Source: an uncultured Lachnospiraceae bacterium (GTDB taxonomy: Bacteria > Bacillota > Clostridia > Lachnospirales > Lachnospiraceae). Taken from it: a stretch of DNA of 11,376 nucleotides. The translations under genes and the position numbers were made by a program. Of the stretch, positions 6,602-11,376 are shown one piece after another. Under the pieces are notes generated by a model that searched no databases, was not told where the DNA came from, and was given only the letters and a program-made list of their open reading frames with translations. Within the stretch, counting starts at the first letter, position 1. Every line of letters starts with the position of its first letter. The DNA lies in contig CASDUB010000077.1 in NCBI GenBank assembly GCA_949283905.1, positions 1 through 11,376 of the forward strand. Reading direction: 5' to 3'.

Positions 6602-7893
6602 AAGTATTAAGATTGACAGCGGAAGCGAAAGATTCTCTTTTATCGGAACTTATCAAGCGCAGTCCTGAACATATGGTAAGCTTTGAGACTGCTGTAAGAG
6701 AAATACTCGATAAAGTTAAAATCGATAAAGACAAAGCGTTATTTGAATATACTTCAAAATTTGACGGTTTTGAATTAAATGCCGATAATATAAAAGTTTC
6801 CGAAGAAGAGATCGATGCTGCTTATGATAAGATCGATAAAGATCTTTTGGACGTGATCAGAAAATCGCTTGTAAATATAAGGGATTTTCATGAAAAGCAA
6901 AAAATGAACAGCTGGTTTACCAGTACGGATAAAGGAATCTTTCTCGGACAGAAAGTTACTCCCATGAAAAGAGCGGGAGTTTATGTACCGGGAGGAAAGG
7001 CGGTCTATCCTTCTTCCGTTCTTATGAATGTTATGCCGGCGAAAGTTGCAGGCGTGGAAGAAATAATAATGACAACGCCGTGCAACAGCAGGGGAGAACT
7101 GAATCCGGCGGTGCTTGTAGCAGCCAAAGAAGCCGGTGTTGATACGATATACAGAGTGGGCGGTGCGCAGGCTATAGCGGCGCTTGCATACGGAACAGAG
7201 AGTATTCCGAAAGTCGATAAAATAGTGGGACCGGGAAATATATATGTAGCTCTTGCGAAAAAAGCTGTATTCGGAAATGTAAGCATAGATTCCATAGCAG
7301 GACCCAGCGAAATACTTGTGATAGCCGATGAAAGCGCCAATCCGAAATTTATAGCTGCCGACCTTTTATCACAGGCGGAGCATGATCAGATGGCTTCGGC
7401 TATTCTGATTACTACAAGTGAAAAGATCGCAGAAGATGTTCAAAGAGAGATCAAAAAATTTACGGATGAACTTCCGAGAACAGAAATAATAGAAGCTTCT
7501 CTTGAAAATTACGGATATATACTTATCGCCGAAAATATGGAAGATGCGGTTGATACTGCAAACGAGATCGCTTCAGAACATCTTGAGATTCTTACTAAAA
7601 ATCCGCTGGAGACAATGACCAAGATAAAAAACGCCGGAGCGATCTTTCTTGGGGAGTATTCGAGCGAGCCCCTCGGAGATTATTTTGCAGGACCTAATCA
7701 TATCCTGCCTACAAACGGAACGGCAAAATTCTTCTCGCCGCTTTCTGTTGATGATTTTGTTAAGAAATCAAGTGTTGTATATTATTCTAAAGAAGCTTTA
7801 TCGGAAGTTCACAAAGATATTGAACAATTTGCCGAATCTGAAGGTTTATACGCCCATGCAAATTCTATAGCAGTGCGTTTCAAGGAGGATTGA
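6598..7893 (+). CDS. hisD: Histidinol dehydrogenase
   Basis: Zinc enzyme that oxidises histidinol in two NAD-dependent steps to histidine, the end of the pathway. By alignment with the enterobacterial enzyme, the zinc ligands are Gln259 and His262 (LSQAEHD), Asp361 (GDYFAGPNH) and His420 (YAHANS). The catalytic pair is Glu327-His328 in SEHLEI. VGGAQAIAALAYGT (187-200) and VGPGNIYVALAKKA (210-223) are further signatures. All key residues are present; length 431 is normal. The start codon is GTG, forming a GTGA overlap with the end of hisG, and is supported by a perfect AGGAGG (6584-6589) eight bases upstream. One base separates it from hisB. Confidence 0.98.
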   Translation: MKVLRLTAEAKDSLLSELIKRSPEHMVSFETAVREILDKVKIDKDKALFEYTSKFDGFELNADNIKVSEEEIDAAYDKIDKDLLDVIRKSLVNIRDFHEKQKMNSWFTSTDKGIFLGQKVTPMKRAGVYVPGGKAVYPSSVLMNVMPAKVAGVEEIIMTTPCNSRGELNPAVLVAAKEAGVDTIYRVGGAQAIAALAYGTESIPKVDKIVGPGNIYVALAKKAVFGNVSIDSIAGPSEILVIADESANPKFIAADLLSQAEHDQMASAILITTSEKIAEDVQREIKKFTDELPRTEIIEASLENYGYILIAENMEDAVDTANEIASEHLEILTKNPLETMTKIKNAGAIFLGEYSSEPLGDYFAGPNHILPTNGTAKFFSPLSVDDFVKKSSVVYYSKEALSEVHKDIEQFAESEGLYAHANSIAVRFKED

Positions 7894-7894
7894 T

Positions 7895-8482
7895 ATGCCA
7901 AGAAAAGCCGAAGTATCCAGAAAAACAAAAGAAACCGATATAAATATATGTCTTGATATAGACGGATGCGGAAAAGGAAATATTGACACAGGCGTAGGAT
8001 TTTTTAATCATATGTTAAACGGTATGGCAAGACACGGATTTCTTGATCTTGATGTAAAGATCAAAGGCGATCTTGATGTTGACGATCATCATACTATTGA
8101 AGACTGCGGCATAGTATTAGGACAGGCGATATCGAAAGCCCTTGGCGGCAAGGCCGGAATAAAGAGATTCGGAAGCTGTATTTTGCCAATGGACGAAACA
8201 CTTGTGCTTTGCGCCGTTGACCTTTCGGGAAGGCCGTATCTCAACTTTGACGTGACTTTCCCTACTGAAATGTCCGGGGATATGCACAATGAGATGGTAA
8301 AAGAGTTCTTTTACGCGATTTCATATTCAGCAGGGATGAATATACATATAAAGCTTCTTGACGGCGGCAACAGCCATCATATAGCGGAAGCTGTATTTAA
8401 GGCTTTTGGCAGAGCTCTCGATGAAGCAGTAAAATATGATGAAAGAATTTCTGATGTATTATCAACGAAGGGAACATTGTAA
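7895..8482 (+). CDS. hisB: Imidazoleglycerol-phosphate dehydratase
   Basis: Dehydrates imidazoleglycerol phosphate to imidazoleacetol phosphate using manganese. The two metal-binding repeats are visible: [10 protein letters not shown] (63-72; His65, His66, Glu69) and [16 protein letters not shown] (160-175; His161, His162, Glu165). [16 protein letters not shown] (33-48) is also diagnostic. At 195 residues this is the monofunctional form without the N-terminal histidinol-phosphatase domain of the enterobacterial enzyme, so the phosphatase must be encoded elsewhere. A strong AAGGAGG (7882-7888) lies six bases before the ATG. The stop codon shares one base with the hisI start (TAATG). Confidence 0.97.
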   Translation: MPRKAEVSRKTKETDINICLDIDGCGKGNIDTGVGFFNHMLNGMARHGFLDLDVKIKGDLDVDDHHTIEDCGIVLGQAISKALGGKAGIKRFGSCILPMDETLVLCAVDLSGRPYLNFDVTFPTEMSGDMHNEMVKEFFYAISYSAGMNIHIKLLDGGNSHHIAEAVFKAFGRALDEAVKYDERISDVLSTKGTL

Positions 8483-8817
8483 TGTCTGAAAAAGAAAAAA
8501 TATCATGGTCGGAATTAAAACTTTCAGATAACGGTCTTATACCGTGCATAGTACAGGATGCCGGTAATAATGAAGTGCTTATGATGGCTTATATGAACCG
8601 GGAAGCTTATGAAAAAACTCTTGAAACAAAAGTAATGACATATTATTCAAGAAGCAGAAATGAGCTTTGGATCAAAGGAGCCACATCGGGACATTATCAG
8701 TATTTAAAAGAATTCAGGATCGATTGTGACAACGATACACTGCTTGCGAAAGTAGATCAGGTTGGCGCAGCCTGTCATACAGGCAACAGAAGCTGTTTTT
8801 ACAGAGTCATTGATTAA
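8482..8817 (+). CDS. hisI: Phosphoribosyl-AMP cyclohydrolase, monofunctional
   Basis: Opens the adenine ring of phosphoribosyl-AMP, the third step of histidine synthesis. MAYMNREA (35-42), the [18 protein letters not shown] region (56-73), the metal-binding DCDND (81-85; Asp81, Cys82, Asp83, Asp85) and the zinc cysteines Cys98 and Cys105 in [10 protein letters not shown] (97-106) are all present. The protein ends at 111 residues just after the last motif, so the HisE pyrophosphohydrolase domain, fused in many bacteria, is absent and no separate hisE follows. AAGGGA (8468-8473) is eight bases before the ATG. It is the last gene of the his operon, with a terminator directly behind. Confidence 0.96.
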   Translation: MSEKEKISWSELKLSDNGLIPCIVQDAGNNEVLMMAYMNREAYEKTLETKVMTYYSRSRNELWIKGATSGHYQYLKEFRIDCDNDTLLAKVDQVGAACHTGNRSCFYRVID

Positions 8818-8827
8818 ATAAAATACT

Positions 8828-8864
8828 AATGACGGCAGGATAGATGTCTTTGCCGTCATTTTTT
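8828..8864 (+). terminator. Rho-independent terminator of the his operon
   Basis: A perfect 10-bp stem, AATGACGGCA (8828-8837) with TGCCGTCATT (8851-8860), has a 13-base loop. A run of six T (8859-8864), which begins in the stem's last two bases, completes it. It starts 10 bases after the hisI stop and separates the his operon from the dihydrouridine synthase gene. Confidence 0.88.
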
Positions 8865-8887
8865 GGGATAAAAAGATCGGAGGGGAT

Positions 8888-9838
8888 ATGAAAAATTATC
8901 TTGCGCCATTAGAAGGCGTGACTACATTTGTTTACAGAAACGCATATAACAGAATTTTTGGCAAATATACCGATAAGTATTTTGCTCCTTTTATTGTTCC
9001 GCATATAAAAAGAGATATGAACAATAAAGAAAAAAGAGATCTGCTTCCCGAAAATAATTCAGAGCTGTATCTTGTACCGCAGATACTCACCGATAACGCC
9101 GAGGATCTGCTGCGATATGAAAAAATCATGAACGATCTCGGATATCCCGAAATAAATATAAATATAGGATGTCCGTCAGGTACTGTGGCATCAAAGGGAA
9201 GAGGCGCCGGTTTTTTATCGAGAAAAGAAGAGCTTGATAAATTCCTTGATAAAGTTTATTCCGGCAGGAAAGGAATCGTATCGGTAAAAACAAGAGCAGG
9301 CATTGAAGAACCTGAAGAGTTCTATGAAATACTGGATATCTATAATAAGTATCCTATAGATGAACTGATCGTACATCCGAGGACATTAAAACAGTTTTAC
9401 AGGGGAACACCTGACAGAGAGATCTTTTTGTATACTCTTGAGAACAGTAAGAATAAAATTGTCTATAACGGCGATATATATAAACCGGAAGATCTTAAGG
9501 AACTTTGCAGTGCTGCGCAAAAAAGGTGCCCTGATAAATCTTTTGATCTGATGATTGGACGGGGCATAATCGCTGATCCGGGACTTTTCAGAGAAATTAA
9601 GACAGGAAAAAAGATAACTGCAGATGAGCTGAGAAAATTTATGATTGAGATAGAAGAGGGCTATGGCGCGTTTCTGCAGGGAGAATCCCAGGTCATGCTG
9701 CGTATGAAAGAAATCTGGACTTATCTCGGAACGATGTTTGACAACGACAAAATACTTAAGAAAATAAAGAAGTCGAAAACGCTTCGGGAAATGAATGATC
9801 TGATGGAGATATATTTAAAGGAATTAAATAATAAATAA
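8888..9838 (+). CDS. tRNA-dihydrouridine synthase
   Basis: FMN-dependent reductase that makes dihydrouridine in tRNA with NADPH. The N-terminal LAPLEGVTTFVYRNAY (5-20) is the flavin-binding start of the TIM barrel. The catalytic signature is NINIGCPSGTVASKGRGAGF (90-109) with the proton-donating Cys95. VHPRTLKQFYRG (162-173), VYNGDIY (192-198) and MIGRGIIADPGLF (222-234) follow in the usual order, with a helical C-terminal domain from about 245. At 316 residues it has typical length. GGAGG (8879-8883) supports the ATG, with a short spacer of four bases. Which bacterial subgroup (DusA, DusB, DusC or a Firmicutes Dus) cannot be decided from motifs, so no symbol is given. It is probably cotranscribed with the Nudix gene 23 bases downstream. 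Confidence 0.95.
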   Translation: MKNYLAPLEGVTTFVYRNAYNRIFGKYTDKYFAPFIVPHIKRDMNNKEKRDLLPENNSELYLVPQILTDNAEDLLRYEKIMNDLGYPEININIGCPSGTVASKGRGAGFLSRKEELDKFLDKVYSGRKGIVSVKTRAGIEEPEEFYEILDIYNKYPIDELIVHPRTLKQFYRGTPDREIFLYTLENSKNKIVYNGDIYKPEDLKELCSAAQKRCPDKSFDLMIGRGIIADPGLFREIKTGKKITADELRKFMIEIEEGYGAFLQGESQVMLRMKEIWTYLGTMFDNDKILKKIKKSKTLREMNDLMEIYLKELNNK

Positions 9839-9861
9839 GTTTATAGTCAGGCGGAGAAAAA

Positions 9862-10413
9862 ATGGATAAATATGAAAATTTGAAATGGAAAACTATTAGC
9901 AAAGAAAGAATACTTCATACTGCTGTTTACGATGTATATAGTCAGAAAGAAGTGGCTGCTTCTGGATTGGAGGGCACATATGTCGGAATAGAAGCTCCGG
10001 ACTGGGTGGTGATCATAGCCGTTCACGGTGACAACTTTGTTCTCGTGAGACAATGGAGACACGGCGCAGATAAAGTAACACTTGAGTTTCCGGGAGGAAT
10101 AGCTGATCCCGGAGAAAATCCGGAGACAACGGCTTTAAGAGAGCTTGAAGAAGAAACGGGATACAGAGCGGGAAAAATCACATGTCTTGGAAAAGTAAGC
10201 TCTAATCCTGCGCTGTTCAAAAACCATTTTTACGTTATGCTTGCTGAAGATCTTGTACAGACGGGAGAGCAGCATCTCGATGCAGATGAATTTATCAAAT
10301 ATGAAGAACTGCCGATTGATGAAGTTATCAGAAGATTCGGTGATGATGAAATGACGCATGCTTATATGGGCACTGCGCTGGCATTTTATTTGAGAAAAAA
10401 ATTAGGGGGCTGA
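9862..10413 (+). CDS. Nudix hydrolase, ADP-ribose pyrophosphatase type
   Basis: Probably hydrolyses ADP-ribose or a related nucleoside diphosphate sugar to AMP and a phosphosugar. The complete Nudix box GX5EX7REUXEEXGU runs from Gly79 to Tyr101, with Glu85, Arg93-Glu94, Glu97, Glu98 and Gly100 all in place. WVVIIAVHGDNFVLVRQWRH (48-67), with the VRQWR segment just before the box, is typical of the ADP-ribose pyrophosphatase (NudF-like) branch. The length of 183 residues fits. GGAG (9853-9856) is five bases before the ATG. The final Gly-Gly codons and stop are part of a terminator hairpin. Substrate assignment is inferred from family resemblance; other dinucleotide substrates are possible. Confidence 0.93.
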   Translation: MDKYENLKWKTISKERILHTAVYDVYSQKEVAASGLEGTYVGIEAPDWVVIIAVHGDNFVLVRQWRHGADKVTLEFPGGIADPGENPETTALRELEEETGYRAGKITCLGKVSSNPALFKNHFYVMLAEDLVQTGEQHLDADEFIKYEELPIDEVIRRFGDDEMTHAYMGTALAFYLRKKLGG

Positions 10414-10424
10414 GGCCCCCTTTT
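10395..10424. terminator. Bidirectional terminator between the Nudix gene and pyruvate kinase
   Basis: The stem AGGGGGC (10404-10410) with GCCCCCT (10415-10421) and a TGAG loop is followed by TTTT on the plus strand. It is preceded by seven A (10395-10401), which read as a T-run on the minus strand. It can therefore stop both convergent transcripts, the minus-strand direction having the better T-tract. The Nudix stop codon TGA (10411-10413) forms most of the loop. Confidence 0.87.
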
Positions 10425-10449
10425 GTAGTTTAGAATTTTAATTTTCGTA

Positions 10450-11376
10450 TCAAAGTACAGGCGGAGACTGCAGGTTGAGGGACGGAGCCGGTAAAACGTC
10501 AAGTTTAATAAGATTTGTCGTACCCTGGCTGCTTGTATTTCCGGCAGTTATGACTACCGTATCGCCTGTATGGGCAAGTTTTGTTTTTCTTGCGATCTTA
10601 AGAGCATTGTAGAAGAGTACGTCTGTAGAAGAAAACTCTTCGGCAAGAACAGGAAATACATTCCAGCTCAAAGCAAGCTGACGATATGACTGAAGATTTG
10701 TAGTCATTCCGATTATCGGAGTAGGAACGTAGAAACGGCTGATAAGACGTCCGGTTCGGCCTGATCGTGTACAGGCGATTATACATTTAGCTCCCGTATC
10801 GATGGCCATCTGGCATGTGGAATGAGAAAGAGCGTCCTGAAGACCGTTCAGTTTGAATTCCGATGAATGAAAACGTTTTTCGTAATTAATGTTTTCCTCA
10901 GCATGCATCGCAATCTGAGACATAGCCGATACGGCTTCGGCAGGATATTTTCCGACTGCTGTTTCGCCGGAGAGCATTATAACGCTTGTTCCGTCGAATA
11001 CGGCGTTGGCAACGTCAGATATTTCGGCACGAGTCGGACGCGGCTTTGAGATCATCGATTCAAGCATCTCTGTTGCAGTGATGGAAATACCGCCTTTTAA
11101 TCTGCAAAGCTGGAGAAGATTTTTCTGGATCGAAGGGAGCTCAACATAAGGTATCTCAACGCCGAGATCGCCTCTGGCCACCATCAGTCCGCTGCAGCAG
11201 TCAAGTATCTCTTCGGCATTGTCAACTCCTGAACGGTTCTCAAGCTTTGCGATTATGAGAATATTTTCACCGCCGTTGTCATCGAGAAATTTTCTGACGT
11301 CTTTTATATCCTGCGCGCATGAAACGAAAGAGCATGCGACGATATCAACTTTGTTTTCGATACCGAAAAGAAGGTC
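10450..11376 (-). CDS. pyk: Pyruvate kinase (C-terminal 308 residues; N-terminus outside window)
   Basis: Transfers phosphate from phosphoenolpyruvate to ADP, the last step of glycolysis. Read on the minus strand, the frame is open to the window edge: 64 further codons precede the Met at 11184, so the gene is cut by the window rather than starting there. The visible part begins in the TIM barrel (DLLFGIENKVDIVACSFVS). It contains the catalytic lysine in IIAKLENRSGVDN, the metal-binding MVARGDLGVEIP, the ITATEMLESMISKPRPTRAE segment and the FDGTSVIMLSGETAVGKYP loop. The C-terminal regulatory domain follows (ACTRSGRTGRLISRFYVPTP and the final GTTNLIKLDVL). It ends after a short Pro-rich tail without the PEP-utiliser domain found fused in Bacillus. 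It converges on the Nudix gene and shares its terminator. Confidence 0.96.
   Translation of the reverse strand, partial: DLLFGIENKVDIVACSFVSCAQDIKDVRKFLDDNGGENILIIAKLENRSGVDNAEEILDCCSGLMVARGDLGVEIPYVELPSIQKNLLQLCRLKGGISITATEMLESMISKPRPTRAEISDVANAVFDGTSVIMLSGETAVGKYPAEAVSAMSQIAMHAEENINYEKRFHSSEFKLNGLQDALSHSTCQMAIDTGAKCIIACTRSGRTGRLISRFYVPTPIIGMTTNLQSYRQLALSWNVFPVLAEEFSSTDVLFYNALKIARKTKLAHTGDTVVITAGNTSSQGTTNLIKLDVLPAPSLNLQSPPVL

Noticed and set aside
7005..7340. 111-codon minus-strand frame inside hisD
   Set aside because: It is opposite a region of hisD with conserved catalytic motifs, and its composition is that of a shadow frame.
7649..7870. 73-codon plus-strand frame inside the end of hisD
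   Set aside because: It is in another frame of a gene whose zinc ligands Asp361 and His420 fall in this stretch; it has no independent support.
11182..11184. Met at 11184 as the start of pyruvate kinase
   Set aside because: Sixty-four upstream codons on the minus strand continue a clear pyruvate kinase sequence to the window edge, so this Met is internal.

Overview
The window looks like core chromosome of a low-GC Gram-positive anaerobe, most likely a member of the Clostridia close to Lachnospiraceae. This rests on the AT-rich codon use (frequent ATA and AGA), the GGAGG-type ribosome binding sites, the HisZ/short-HisG pair, RecU, and a truncated coiled-coil 'V-type ATPase subunit'-like protein of a kind I remember from that family. 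The family-level placement is inference. I see no tRNA, rRNA, CRISPR array, insertion sequence or phage gene. Eleven complete and two window-truncated protein genes fill nearly all the sequence, and no gene-free stretch exceeds about 70 bases.

Region 1 (1-435): the 3' end of a coiled-coil protein gene, closed by a strong rho-independent terminator. Region 2 (436-4656): a tightly packed plus-strand operon of an RsmF-like rRNA cytosine methyltransferase, an uncharacterised two-helix membrane protein, an RluC/RluD-type pseudouridine synthase, signal peptidase I and the Holliday junction resolvase RecU. Its junctions are 17 bases, 1 base, a 17-base overlap and a 4-base overlap, which suggests cotranscription and translational coupling of RNA modification, secretion and recombination functions.

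Region 3 (4657-8864): a histidine biosynthesis operon, hisZ-hisG-hisD-hisB-hisI, with a possible promoter just upstream and a terminator at the end. HisZ and the short HisG should form the first-step enzyme (ATP phosphoribosyltransferase). HisI, HisB and HisD cover the cyclohydrolase, dehydratase and final oxidation steps. hisE, hisA, hisH, hisF, hisC and the histidinol phosphatase are absent and must lie elsewhere.

Region 4 (8888-10424): a tRNA-dihydrouridine synthase followed 23 bases later by a Nudix hydrolase of the ADP-ribose pyrophosphatase type. The stop codon of the latter lies in the loop of a terminator hairpin. Region 5 (10450-11376, minus strand): the C-terminal two thirds of pyruvate kinase, converging on the Nudix gene; the same hairpin probably terminates both.

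This is an ordinary housekeeping region. I found no convincing new system. The items most worth a second look are the uncharacterised membrane protein, the coupled lepB-recU junction, the terminators that overlap a coding region and a possible promoter, and a few active-site variations.
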